Under the pieces are notes generated by a model that saw nothing but the letters and a program-made list of their open reading frames with translations, was not told the DNA's origin and did no database searches. This document shows, one piece after another, positions 10,542-21,650 of a stretch of 53,281 bases of DNA; the stretch's first letter is position 1; every line of letters begins with the position of its first letter. Position numbers and translations under genes: made by a program. The DNA comes from Haplosporangium gracile. Its lineage: Eukaryota; Mortierellomycota; Mortierellomycetes; Mortierellales; Mortierellaceae. The stretch is from contig JAAAUF010000154.1 of NCBI GenBank assembly GCA_015499985.1, forward strand, positions 1-53,281, written 5' to 3'.

Positions 10542-12718
10542 TTACTCGTCCTCATCGTCCGAAGCGATCAAAAACTCTTGAATCTGGGCACGCAAACTCT
10601 CCTGAGGATCCACAGCTGTCCCCGAAGCCAACACACCAGCATCAGAACGGTGCTCAAACTCGTCCAAAGAGGCAAACCCCATCCGGTGAACAATCGTCTC
10701 GGCCACATAAGGAGGTAGCTCAAACGACGGAGAAGACTCGTTATTGTTGTCCTCCTGGCTCGCCATCAACTTCAGGTCCAGATCTCGCAGGTTTGTCAAA
10801 CAGCCGTAGCACAGGAGTGACGAGAATGGTGTCGATGAGGATGGAGCTGTTGTTGTCTGTGGATTGATGCAGGAAGGTCGCTGTGACGATGATGAGCAGC
10901 AGTCGATGCCTGCGTCAGAGGAGCAGCATCCATTTGATGTCTCATTGGTCTCGGTCTCTGCGCTATTGCTGCTGCTGGTGGCCGTGTTGGTGTCGGGTTC
11001 TCCTGGAGCAGTTGTCACTGTGATCCTGCGCTTCCACTCCTGAACTCCCGCCTGCACAGGTCTAAAAAATACAATGTAATTAAAGCATTACACAAAGTCA
11101 GCAAACAACTCGATTATCGTATCAGCGCTCACCACCACAACCGTTTGTGACAAATGCTAAGAGAATACTCCAATGAGGGACAAAACTTACCCAAGGCAAA
11201 GTGGACACTTCTGATCATAAGTAGCCTCAGGAGGCGTCAGCTTTGCAGCAGTCCTACAAACAGTCGCCACAGTTGACGGAAACTCCTTATCCAATCCAGT
11301 AATAAACTCATCCGTCAACTTCCGGATAGACTTAACCTCAGCCTTCGTCTTCATGGTCCAGTCCAATTGAGCATGATGGCTCTCAATCAGCTCCAACCCA
11401 TTGAGTCCACAAAAGGTATCCAATTCCTTGACAAGACAGTCCTTGAGAGGCCGGATCACCTTGCAATCCTGAACCCAACTCGACGAGAGTGAGGTTTCGT
11501 GAGGTAGCGAGTATCCACGTCCGATCGATGTCAGTTCAATGATCTGAATCGCTACACGGGTGGCGGAATCTCCGAGTGCCAGGATCGTGCACTGACCACG
11601 TTTGGCTAGTTGGATTAGAAGACTGGATCGGAAATGCTGAAGGACTGTCTCCCTGGCTGTGAGTGTAGTGCAAACGCCCAACAGTGCCTTCAGCTTGCTG
11701 ATCTTTTCCTGGCGGTTCAGCCTGGGTCCTTCCTCCTTAGGTGCATTTGTTGCAGATGTAGGGATGATCCGAGAGAGCAGTTCTGGAGCCTGCCCTGATG
11801 TAGTCAATTGGTCCTTAGGGAGTGAAGTGATCAATGTCGCAACCGCCTCAAAGCATCGAGAATCCGTCCACTCTGGGTCATAGAGATCCTCAATGGCCAC
11901 TCCGTGGAAACTGTAGCCGTATCCTGCAGCGATAGATCGCGCCTGTTCCATCGTCGATCCGGAAGAAGTATCCTCCTGTGAATCCTGATCCTGGGCTGGT
12001 TCCAATAGACAAGATTCATCAATGTGGCACACATGGATGTCATTATAGATCTTGGGCTGTTTCTTGTTGGTAGCGACCTCTGGAGGCAGTGAGTGGAAGA
12101 CGTCAAAGAGGTGGATCAACGCCCTGTGGATTCATAAAAGGAAAGCGGTGCAGGTAAATAATTCGTAGTCATCATAATTTGATCCGCAGCATTGCATAAA
12201 TGTAGACTTGTGTATTACCTCGATGAAGGACCTCCTGAAAAGGCGAGCATAACATTCTCAGGCGTGATGACTCTGTAGGGTCGGGCGTTACGAAGAGCAG
12301 TCCTGAACTTTGAGTCGAGTGCGATAAGGAAGCAAGGACTATAGAATTTGAGATAAGTAATTCGGAGAAAAAGGTAAAAAACAATATGTCAGCCTTGTCC
12401 TTTCGTCTCACAAATGTGAGGAAACTTCTCAGCCTGAACAACTCAAAGAAGAGAAAAGCAAGAGCGTACTCGCAGTATTCGGCGTATCGGACGGTAATAG
12501 TTGAATTTGCAGTCTTGCACTTGCAGCAGAATCCGACATGCACTGCTCTGTCCTTCGCTATTTGTTTGTTGCATGATTGTAAAACAAAACGAATGAATGA
12601 ATGGCTGAGCCAAACTATCCGAAGTCATGCTACAATCCATTTCTGAAGCGTGAATGAATGTGTATGTACCTCGCTTCTCGGCGACGGTCATGGTGGGTTC
12701 ATCAACTGAGCAGGACAT
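10542..12718 (-). CDS. CTU2: Cytoplasmic tRNA 2-thiolation protein 2 (CTU2/NCS2)
   Basis: Five exons on - (12670-12718, 12470-12557, 12219-12338, 11191-12123, 10542-11061) encode 569 residues. With CTU1/NCS6, the protein adds the 2-thio group of 5-methoxycarbonylmethyl-2-thiouridine at wobble U34 of Lys, Glu and Gln tRNAs, receiving sulfur from URM1. Visible family marks: N-terminal cysteines (GFCCKCK, 25-31; YCDPCF, 44-49), then KFRTALRN, and the PP-loop-like AFSGGPSSRAL in which the ATPase site is degenerate, as in other CTU2 proteins. A long core contains ILALGDSATRVAIQIIEL and SIGRGYSLP. Two C-terminal CxxC pairs, CPLC (392-395) and CYGC (481-484), flank a variable serine/threonine linker with extra Cys pairs. 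The gene converges on ceramide synthase with 231 bp between stops; TTTATT at 10494 is its likely poly(A) signal. Its promoter must lie in or near the 271 bp spacer before GEMIN7. Confidence 0.93.
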
Positions 12719-12989
12719 AGTGGATTCGATTGTTGAGGTGTCGATTAAGGTGCAGATGCGAGAGAACAAAAAGACTGAGCCGCAAGTAAGATCTTTTTTC
12801 TTTCACACACACAAAAAAAAGCGCCACCACAAGTTAAACATGTCATGTGACGGCTGAAGCCAAAAGGCAAAAGGAATGGAAAAAAACGAACGTTGTATGA
12901 ATGCTTGCTTTAGGCTGCTATGTATCCCTACGAAAGACGGGGTTGTCAGCACTGGTAAGCCATTCGGGCTGATAGAGCGTGGATAAGTG

Positions 12990-13373
12990 TCAAAGAGAAA
13001 ACTCGAGGGCGTCAACGTCGCTGCCCCTGAGGACGACCTTATCGTAAGTTCCGAGTGGCGTCTGTAACCGGTTGATACGAATGCGATGTTCTTGTGTGTC
13101 TGTTGCAATAAAAACACCATTCACCGCTTTACTACAAGAGTTTCAAATTGAAAGTGATAGAGAGGCGTATTTAGTGCTGTGTAGGAGTCTAGGGGCACAA
13201 AGTATACAAAGCATGCCCTATAGTATCGGCAGCCAAGGAGAGCTTGTCCCTTCCACTCACCTATCCGGGATGGTGATCTTGGCGGGATAGCTTTCTTGTG
13301 ATGCTGCTATCCAGAAGCGAAGGGACCGTCGGCGAAGTTCCATTGCAAACTCTGAATCAGTCTTGTCGCTCAT
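12990..13373 (-). CDS. GEMIN7: Gemin7-like SMN-complex protein
   Basis: Two exons (13261-13373 and 12990-13131) joined across a split Ser codon give 84 residues. Exon 1 encodes MELRRRSLRFWIAASQ followed by AKITIPD; exon 2 continues NGVFIATDTQEHRIRI, then RLQTPLGTYDKVVLRGSD and ends DALEFSL. This follows animal Gemin7 element by element: helix (LRSLL...), strand, (F-x-A-T-D), then LQTPIG, then LRCSDI and a final hydrophobic strand. It is an Sm-like fold without the RNA-binding residues. In animals Gemin7 pairs with Gemin6 as a surrogate for SmD3-SmB during snRNP assembly by the SMN complex in the cytoplasm. The length is shorter than human Gemin7 (131) because the disordered N-terminus is missing. 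It lies 143 bp upstream of the BRCC36 3' end on the same strand. Very small and easily missed; no long frame reveals it. Confidence 0.82.
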
Positions 13374-13465
13374 GGTCGAAATGGGGCTGAGAATGTGAAG
13401 AAGAGATGCATGAACAAGCAGAGAGTCGAAGTGAGAAAATTATGATTTTGGTGGCGCATTTTTTT

Positions 13466-13471
13466 TTTATT
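13466..13471 (-). terminator. Candidate poly(A) signal of the BRCC36 gene
   Basis: TTTATT on +, next to a T-run, about 46 nt past the BRCC36 stop codon and only about 100 bp before the GEMIN7 start on the same strand. Confidence 0.45.
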
Positions 13472-13516
13472 TCATGAATTCATATTTTGAAGTATTCTTT
13501 TCACGCAGACTTCCCG

Positions 13517-15635
13517 TTACTCGTCGGAAAAGTCTACAAGGTCCTTGCCTCCGCTCACAAACCCTGGTGACTTAAGCTGGTGCATCAAGGCTCGCTTCTG
13601 GGCTTGAAGAGCTTCCAGCTAATAAGAAGTGCAATTGGAGACTAGTTAGTCACTGCATTTAAACGCGAAATAATACCAAAGAAAAGACCAAAACAATACG
13701 TGTCGCGCATACCATGGACTGATTGTACTGTTCACGGTCCACGAGCATTTGAAGAGTGGGACCGACCAAGTTATCGACGAGACTCGACAACGATTGCACA
13801 TAGACTCCAGAGTTGCGGATTAGAGTCATCCTGTCCGGTAACGACATGGCCTTGTGGTTGATCATCCTATAAGCAGCAAGGAATAATTAGGTCTCGATTA
13901 CACCGAAATGTTTGGTAGCATTTCTCTCATTAAAAGGCTCGTCTCTGACTTCACAATTCTTACTTGGTGTTGAGCTCATCTGCAGGAATGTCATCCATTG
14001 AGCCTCTGTCGTTCTTGCTCCGCTTGACAGCCTGTTCTTCACTGGAGTAATCATCTACTGGTGACATGACTGTATCGCCTTCCTGATCCTTGGAGGAAGA
14101 TGATGAAAAGGAAAACGCCCTTGTAGGTGAAAACGAGAAGAGCCGGCTACCCTTGCTACCTTTGTTGGCACTTCCCTTCGCAGCAGTAGGCGATGTGTTG
14201 GCAGCGGCAGATGTGACGGATGCGGGTATAGACTTGTAGAAGGACTGGCGCTGTTCATCGAAAATGCGCTCTGGGATCTCCAAGAGCTTTGGAAGTGTCA
14301 AAGAGTCGAGTGGGTTCTCGTTCAGGACACTGAATGGAAGCTTGATGTGTTGGCATCTAAAGTCAGGGGTGACTCTAGTTAGAATATGTGATGGGCATTG
14401 AATTCATGCTCGAATCCCTCTGACGGCAGTGTTAGGCAGAAGGATTGCCTTACCCGCTATCATCTGGTCTTGATTGGAAGCATGTCACTTGGATTTTGTT
14501 AGACTAGAAAGCGGGAACGTAAGATCTATGTCAGACAATTGCAACCTCAAAGGCTTACTCTCGATCATATACAAGTCTAGAATACGATCCAACAAGTTCC
14601 TCACCAGTTCGCTGTCTTTGTTGAAGCAGGAGACAATCATTCCGATAAATCTTGAGTCCATGAGTTGCTGTGAGAGCTGTGTCCTGAGATCTATCGGGGA
14701 AAATATCGTGAACTGTCAGTTGTAGAACCGTGGTCGTTTTCCACATAAACTATCCGCCTCGCACAACAAACTCCTTGTACAAGTGTACGTACCGACGTGA
14801 GAGGGAAACACAGTAATGTGTGGATGACTATGATACTGTGGAGCAGAGCAAATTGTTAATGGATATATCCATGTATCCTCAGTATCCATGTTCAAAATGC
14901 TCCAGGCCATCCATGTTACTCCTGCGTTAGTAGCTTACCCATCCGATGACGCGTGTAGTCTTTCCTGTTGCCTTTGTAATTTCCTACAAATCATGAGATA
15001 AAATCACTGTTAAAAAAAGGCTTGGCGGTCAGTGAAGCCTTCAAATACACAACAACATCCTCGGTCAACAAGCCTTACGTACCTCTGCTTCGATGGCTGC
15101 CATGGTAAGCTGCTCAGGGCCAATTTCAACGCGATCTTTCCTCTTCTCGGAGCGAGTCAGCAGCGACACTCCGTCGACTCTGGCAATCTCTGCGGTGCCT
15201 TCTGTCTATCAAAGCCGTCAAAGAGATATTGATATGACTATCAGTATTCTTTTTTGAACGCGATAGACTCTTTCCTGTAGTAAAACGTCTGTGCTCGTCG
15301 CTTTGTTGTGTTGCATTTCGTTCGCCATGTGTCCATGCAAAGGCTTTCAACTTACAATCCAGTCGCCCATGAGCAAACCCATGATTTCCTCCTATAAAGA
15401 GATAACAGTCGACGTGATTAGGGTGTGTGTTGACGCTGAGTGCTTGCAAGGCCGTATGCTTGATGCCAAGCGTTTTTTGCCTTTTTTTGTTACTGTGAGA
15501 GTTAAAAACCTTTTCAGTGGAGAGAGCATGGGCGAGGAGGATGTGGAGAACGTTTGACTGGACAAGGACGCGCGACAGTGTTGCTGAGCGAGGCATGTTG
15601 TCGGGGTGGAATGGGTTTGTGCTGTAGTTTGACAT
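13517..15635 (-). CDS. BRCC3: BRCC36-like Lys63-specific deubiquitinase (JAMM/MPN+)
   Basis: Ten exons on - (15510-15635, 15356-15391, 15083-15205, 14939-14983, 14793-14835, 14605-14690, 14454-14503, 13964-14356, 13713-13866, 13517-13618) encode 385 residues with no phase conflict. The JAMM zinc site is complete: Glu43/44 in STEKEEIMGLLMGDW, then His112-Ser-His114-(7)-Ser122-x-x-Asp125 in WYHSHPHITVFPSHVD. Other BRCC36 marks are SEKRKDRVEIGPEQL and GKTTRVIGW. The C-terminal half has a serine/lysine-rich insert (exon 8) and two helical stretches (exons 9-10), which in animals pair with the inactive partner Abraxas/KIAA0157. The enzyme cleaves Lys63-linked ubiquitin; in animals it works in the nuclear ARISC/BRCA1-A and cytoplasmic BRISC complexes. 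Exons of 36, 43, 45 and 50 nt make this the most finely split gene here. Its start codon lies only 77 bp from the HIS6 stop. AATAAA (as TTTATT) at 13466 ends it. Confidence 0.93.
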
Positions 15636-15711
15636 TGTTCAGGGTAAGAACGAGGCAGTAGTCAACGAGAAGGGACAAGGTTAAAAAAAAAAAAAGAATA
15701 GCCCAAAATGA

Positions 15712-15717
15712 TTTATT
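15712..15717 (-). terminator. AATAAA overlapping the HIS6 stop codon
   Basis: TTTATT on +, that is AATAAA on the gene's strand, shares bases with the TAA stop. With only 77 bp to the next start codon, the 3' end of HIS6 must be very short or run into BRCC36. Confidence 0.4.
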
Positions 15718-17112
15718 TCGCTTGAGCGGGAGCGTGAGCGTGATTCCACTTCACGCAATCATCAAATTTGACCGTCTTGCCACCAAACACATCCAGCGCA
15801 CTCCCGTACGTCAGATCAACCTTGCCGCTCGACAGTCTGTCAACAAGCCCCAAATCACCCAATGCATTCGCACCTCCAGCGTACGTCGTAGGAATCGTCG
15901 TCCACTCGCCCAACGCTATAATTCACATCATGAAGATTGTATTAGTACGCGACATTGGAAACGGTAAGATTAGAAAAGGAAAGAAGTAAACAAAAGGAAG
16001 CAAGGCTTGTTACCTTTGACAAGATCCTCGTCGATGCCCTTGCACAAGCCTTCGACATCGGCAGCATGGACCAAGAATTCTGAACAGTACTTGGCCAAGA
16101 TGTCGAGAGACTCCTTGTTGACCCTCATATCGGTCATAGTCTGCCACTTGTCCATGGCAACGATCCATTCCGCGCCTCGCCTCCTGCAGCTGACATCGAC
16201 CACCAAGCGATCTTTGCCTACCGCCTCGGAAATGGCCTGTAACCGCTCCAACGAGAATTTGGCTCCTGGAAACAGATACGATGTCACAATGACCTGTACA
16301 CAAAGTAACGCCACCCAAGTAGAGACTCTGTCAGCTCAATGAGCGAAATTCCAAAGGACCAAAACGTAGTGGCATGCGCATTCCAAGAAAAGAACAAGAC
16401 AGCCTCCTCTTTAGTGCATTATATATGTGGCTCTCACCTTGGCAGCTCCGGCATCAATCCAGAACTGGGCATTATCGAGAGTGATACCTCCCCCTACTTG
16501 AAGTCCATCTAGGAGTCATCGTTTATTGTATAGTAGGCCAGTCGGAGAAGCAAGCACAAGTTAATAAAAGCAAAATAAAATAGCTCCTGCATAATCTTTC
16601 TTTATATCTGCAAGGCTGTTGAGGGTTTTTTTATAGACAGAGAAAAGGAAAACAGAAAAAACAATTACCTGGCCAAGTACGGAGACACTCCTTTGCAGCA
16701 TCATCATTCCCAGGACCGAGCTTAATGACATGGGCTCCTGTGAGATTGTGCTTTCGATAAAGGTTGGCGTAGTAGCTTGGCGGTTCACTGGTTGATGTTG
16801 AGAGAAATGAAAGAATAGAACAATTGTGTGAGTGAGTGAATGAGAGCGAAATACCAGACGAACGGAGAAACAGGATAGGGAAATAAGAGCATACGACTAT
16901 AGGAGTGCATCCAGTGCTCTTGAGCCACCTATTTTTCTTACTGGATACAGTAAGTGATCGAAAATATGAAAGAGTACGCACCTGGAGACAAAGTTGGTCT
17001 TGAGTTGGGACTCGTCCTTGTCGTTCAATGAGCCGCCGACGATCTGTTTGACCTGACCTGAATGCAAGTCGATGCAAGGTCTGAATGCAGTGTGTGAATG
17101 GGGAGAGGTCAT
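15713..17112 (-). CDS. HIS6: Phosphoribosylformimino-AICAR-P isomerase (HIS6/HisA)
   Basis: Five exons on - (16982-17112, 16669-16787, 16438-16508, 16014-16293, 15713-15915) encode 267 residues, matching yeast HIS6 (261). The enzyme is a TIM barrel that performs the Amadori-type isomerisation in step four of histidine synthesis. The first strand carries the catalytic-type Asp15 ([18 protein letters not shown]). Later barrel strands include [25 protein letters not shown] (glycine-rich phosphate loop), [28 protein letters not shown], and the last phosphate loop [13 protein letters not shown] with [12 protein letters not shown]. The eukaryotic-type features (CRRR, AADVEG) separate it from bacterial HisA. 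The coding end reads GCG AAA TAA ATC, so the stop is embedded in an AATAAA hexamer. It is the most upstream of four compact - strand genes and shares a 1.1 kb divergent region with the next + gene. Confidence 0.95.
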
Positions 17113-18252
17113 TCCTGATGTCGTTGTTGGCGTTGAGGTGGTTAGTGGCAAAAATAAAAAGAAAGAAAGAACGAGAGGATAATTGATAACAAAGAAAAGG
17201 AAAGAGAAAAAAAAGAAAGACAAAAAAATCCTCCGGGAGTCCCTGACTCATCCAAAAGGGATCCTTTTCATCCTCTTCATATCCCCAGTCCCAAAATGGG
17301 ATTGTCGATCAGATAACTCACATAATGTTGATGCAACTGATATTTTGTTGACTTACAATTGCATGCAACTGTTGAGACGCCACTGATGAACGATGCGCCA
17401 CTGATTCTTGTTGTCCCTGGTTTCCAATGGCCTCTTTTTTTTCATCTGGTGTTGTTGTTGATCTGTCTCGTCAACAACAACGAGGTGTACTGTCCTCGTC
17501 TCTTCTGTCATTGGAAAGACGATAATGCGAGCAATTGAGTTCTTCTCACAGAAATACAAAAGTAACGACGCGTCTTTCCTCTACCCTTTTGTGCTTGGGT
17601 GTTGTACCTTCATAATCGAGTGGGATAATTGCCACTTATTCACTCCCTCCGCCCACTCCACTCCACATCTTTTTTTTTATTTTATTTCTTTGATTCAGTT
17701 GATGAACATACTTAGGGGTGGAATCTGTCCCTCCAGGATAGCATACTACATGCTATGTGTGTGTCTCTGAATCGTTTATGTGAAATAGTATGCTCTCTTG
17801 TGTACTTCCATTAAATTGTGTCTGTTGCTGCGTCTACTCTTCGTTCCTCTTGCTGTTCATTATTCTTGCGCACGCTCAGTCTTTTTTTTTTTTCTTACCT
17901 TTTTCTCCTTGAGAGAGGTTTCGTTTCTCCGTCCACCCGTTTCGCTTTTTCTTTCTTCCTGTCGCATCCCATCCTACTCTTCTCATTCTTTCTTTCTTAT
18001 TATCCTTATCTTCATTCTTCTCCTCTCCTTTTCTTTTTCTTCTCATCCAATTCATTTGTCATCCCTCAACTCTTCTCTCTTATTCATCACACCTCACTTC
18101 CTCTCTCACCTCTTTCCTTCCTTGTCTACATTCACCACCCCGACAGTCGGCTCCAAACAACCACTCCAAAAGAATAAAATCCCAAAAGAAGCGACGCCTT
18201 GTATTGCTCACTCGATATCGCAACACAAAAACCCTCACCGACACTACACCAG
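17113..18252. promoter_or_regulatory. Divergent promoter region, HIS6 / myristoylated protein gene
   Basis: A 1.14 kb interval between two divergent start codons. The HIS6 side is A/G-rich (17155-17230). The right 400 bp (17880-18130) are almost pure pyrimidine (TTTCTTTC and CTTCTCC blocks), typical of a fungal promoter and leader. Frames running through it are low-complexity Ser/Phe/Leu artefacts. No gene seen. Confidence 0.5.
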
Positions 18253-21200
18253 ATGGGAAACGTCTCCTCAAAGCATCTGCCAGATAATAATTCTTTCCTT
18301 TCAACACCCTCTTCTTCCTTCTCGACCACGCCTACTGCAGGATTCCGCTCCACAGCTCCCGCAGATACACCAGCATCATTATCATCGTCAACTGCCGATT
18401 CACCTTCAAAAGATACAGAAAAAACAACACCAACAGCAACGACAAAAGCACATCGATCCTCTGTTTCTTTCTCTCCTTCTACACTTGCCTCTCCTTCCAC
18501 TACTTCAATTATCTCTCCACTTACTCGACTTGTCCCACCTCCTACCCTCCAGTTCACCCTCCAATCCAACAACAGCAGTGGCAATAAGGGCAGCAACTAC
18601 ACCAGAAGCAACAACAACATTCATATCCACAGCGGGAACGACAATGATCCTGCCTCCGTTGTCAACAGTCCTCATAGCATAGAACCGACAACCTCCTCCC
18701 CCTCCTCCTCCTCCTCCAACCCTTCCTTCAACACCTCCATGCCCTCTCCGACCCCCGCCTCACTGCTGGACAAACCTCTACCAGCCTCGCCTGCCACAGC
18801 GTCGGCAAGCCTTCTTCTTTCGCCCTCTGCTTTTCCTCACCAAGAGACGGTCAAACCCCGTCCCGGCGACAAGAATCTCAATGCTCACCAGCACCCTGGC
18901 CTCAGCAGTCCAGGCTCAAGGATCAGCGGAAGGGTGAACTCTCTCTCCCAGCAGAGCATGCACTCTCAGTCATCTTTGTCAGGAAGGAGTATCGCCAGCA
19001 ACAGCAGCGGTAGCGGCAGTGATCACGGCAGCGGAACAAGCGGCAGCGGGAGTGCCACAAGAAGCCACAACAGCAGCGCCAACACGGTCATGACTAGAAC
19101 AACGTCAATCAGCGGAGGCCCCACCGAATCGGTGGGTCAGCTCAGCCTACAACGGTTTCCGACCGGCGAAAGCGAGTATAAGGTCAGGCCAGTGTCGACC
19201 TCGGGTTTGAGCACGGGTCAAGGCCTCGGCGCCCAGACCAAGGTTTCTCGAACAGCTTCGGTGGTCTCTTCGGCCCGATCTTCTTCCGGTAGCTCTGGAT
19301 TTAAATTTTCTTTTAAGCCTTTACTCTACAACCATGGCAATGACAGCAAACAGCAACAACACCTCTATCACCACCACAATGGAAGTAGTCCCGCGACCTC
19401 GCCTATTGGTCATCATCAAGCCCTTGACCCCTTTGCCAACTCGCCCTTCCCTGCCATCCTTATGTCGATCAAACTGCCTCAGTCGCTACTGGACAAGTAT
19501 ATGATCGATCAGGAGAGCTTTCGTCAAGGCAAGGGTGTCTGGGGAATCGGGAAGTATAGCTGGACCATCACGGTGCTCTCCCGGGCCAATGGCAAGAAGG
19601 TAAGGAGACTAAAGCACTGAACGTTTCATTTTTTTTTCAGGGATCGCTGTCAGGATAGCAACAGGGTTCACATTGTTGTCTTTCAATGCTGTTTGTCTCT
19701 CTTGCCTCTGACGCTAACATGGTGTCTATTTCCTCCTATTGGTAATCACATCATTGACTTTCTTCGTTCGAGCAGTATGTAATCAAGAGAGTCTCAAAAT
19801 CGCTTTTGCCACCCTCGGCGTATTATCATTACCCGACCACCGCGCATCGACTGTGCACCTGCCCAGCCTGCAAATCGCTCAGAGAGCAGTTGCTTCTGGC
19901 GGGTCAATTGCCTGACAACGAGCTCAAGAACCTTCAAGAAGTGCTCGTCATCCATAACAAAGGTCGCAGGAAAGATTTGCCTCAACTCCCGCCATCATCT
20001 CCGCAGCAATCCCGTCAGCATCAGCCACAACGACCAGTATCGGCCTCCTCCATCTCCTCACCCACCACCAGCAACAACAACGCAAAGGAGAGCAAGGACA
20101 AACAGCGGAGATCGTTCAACCTCTACAGTTGTCATAATGCCAGCACCCCCAACCACACGTCCAAATTCTCAGCGTTCAGTCCCATCACAACACCACAAGA
20201 TACCCCCGTCAACTCTCGACCCTCGACACCTGCCCCTTCCCCCTTACGCATACTGTCGACCCCCTCTCCCCCTCATTCTTCTTCCACCCTTACGTCTTCT
20301 TCTCCTCTGCCTGCGCTTCCTGCCGGCCATGGGAAAATTCACAACAGCACCAGCAATAGCATCACCAGCAAAAGCCAGACCGCACAGTCCTCTCTGATCC
20401 CCTCTCCTTCTCCATTGTTGCCCGCTGAGCCGCCGCTTTCTTGGTCACAAAAGACGAGAGATGCAATGGTTTCACAAGGACGACCGACCGACCCTTCCCG
20501 CTATCATCAGCAACAGGATGCACTTAGGAGTCCTGGAATCCCACCGCGATCAGCGGGGACATCTTCCTCAAGTCAGCGAACAAGACCCACCCTTCAGAGA
20601 CACGCCTCAACACCCAACATGTCTCGTGCCGTCACCGGCCTGGATGTATTGGAAACAGATCCGACACGATTGGATCAATTGAATCAACTCTCACGACTTG
20701 GGAGTCATGGAGGTGGAAGCGGTGGAGGAAGAGTCATATCATTTGGCAGGGATCGGGATTATCGAAAGGAAACGGACTCGCGACTGGCTCCATTGAGAGG
20801 CGATCGACCTCTGTCCGACTCACCACTCAGCATGACGATGACGATGCAGGCATTGTATGAGAGCACGCTTGGAAACGGAGCAGACGGACACCACCAGGAT
20901 GACGACGACGACGACAGCAAGGAAGCGAGTGTTGAGTATGAAAGGACACCGACAACGACACACTCCGCTCTTCGTCGTCAGACATCGACGGCCACAGCCG
21001 AGAGGAAAGTGAGTCCGTTTGATACCAACGATGGAGAATTCAAGCAGATGGAATCAGAGTCTCCAGAATCTTTGACGGCTCGAGCTCGTAATGGAGCAAC
21101 ATCGGCGCCTCTGATGTTCACACCGCCACCACACGCCCTGCCTATGGAACTTGTGCTCTTGCAGACGTACAATGATTCAGATCATCTGCCTGAGCACCAC

Positions 21201-21650
21201 GAATGGACACAGGATGAGGACTATTGGTACTATGTGACCAAGGCTCATGGCGTGAGGAGGCGAAAGCTGAAGAAGGTCAGCAGCTGGTGGTTGGATTTGA
21301 GTAGCCTTGGGGGCGCCCTATTGTCAGCCGGATCGTCATCGTCACGTGAGCCAATTGCGACGGAACCTATCTACAATATGGGACGAGCTCCAGGAACAAG
21401 TACAGTCAGCACGACACCCCACACATCATCTCCACTTTCGTCCGAGCTGGCTCTAGCGAGCCCTTCTTTGACGGCGACGGATACGAGGAGGCGAACCCAT
21501 GCACCCAAGGAGTCGATCTCGTCGATGGCCAGCCAGGAGACTGTGAATGCCAACTCTGCGGCCTTCAAGCGTCAGAGTTCGCCCAGGAACAGTACCAGCC
21601 TCATGGGCAAGTATTACTATGTCGACTGGGACGAATACCTGTCACTGTGA
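18253..21650 (+). CDS. Myristoylated, largely disordered protein with kinase N-lobe-like segment
   Basis: Two exons (18253-19599 and 19776-21650) encode 1073 residues. I do not recognise an established family. The start MGNVSSKH fits the N-myristoylation consensus (Gly2, Ser6, Lys7), predicting membrane attachment. Residues 10-400 are Ser/Thr/Pro/Asn-rich and disordered. A conserved-looking island follows: LPQSLLDKYMIDQESF, then GVWGIGKYSWTITVL and YVIKRVSKSLLPPSAYYH. It resembles a kinase glycine loop (Gly431-x-Gly433-x-x-Ser436) and the VAIK lysine (Lys453, 20 residues later). It runs into RLCTCPACKSLREQLL, a Cys cluster, instead of the rest of a kinase domain. No HRD or DFG motif occurs anywhere. 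A second ordered island near residues 880-940 contains ELVLLQTYNDSDHLP and DEDYWYYVTKAHGVRRR. The C-terminus ends YYVDWDEYLSL. The intron falls exactly between the pseudo glycine loop and the VIK. An adaptor or scaffold at a membrane is a guess. Confidence 0.8.

Noticed and set aside
17798..18682. 294-codon + frame overlapping the start of the myristoylated protein
   Set aside because: Half is a pyrimidine-tract translation (Ser/Leu/Phe) and half overlaps the real exon in another frame. No splice or start context supports it.
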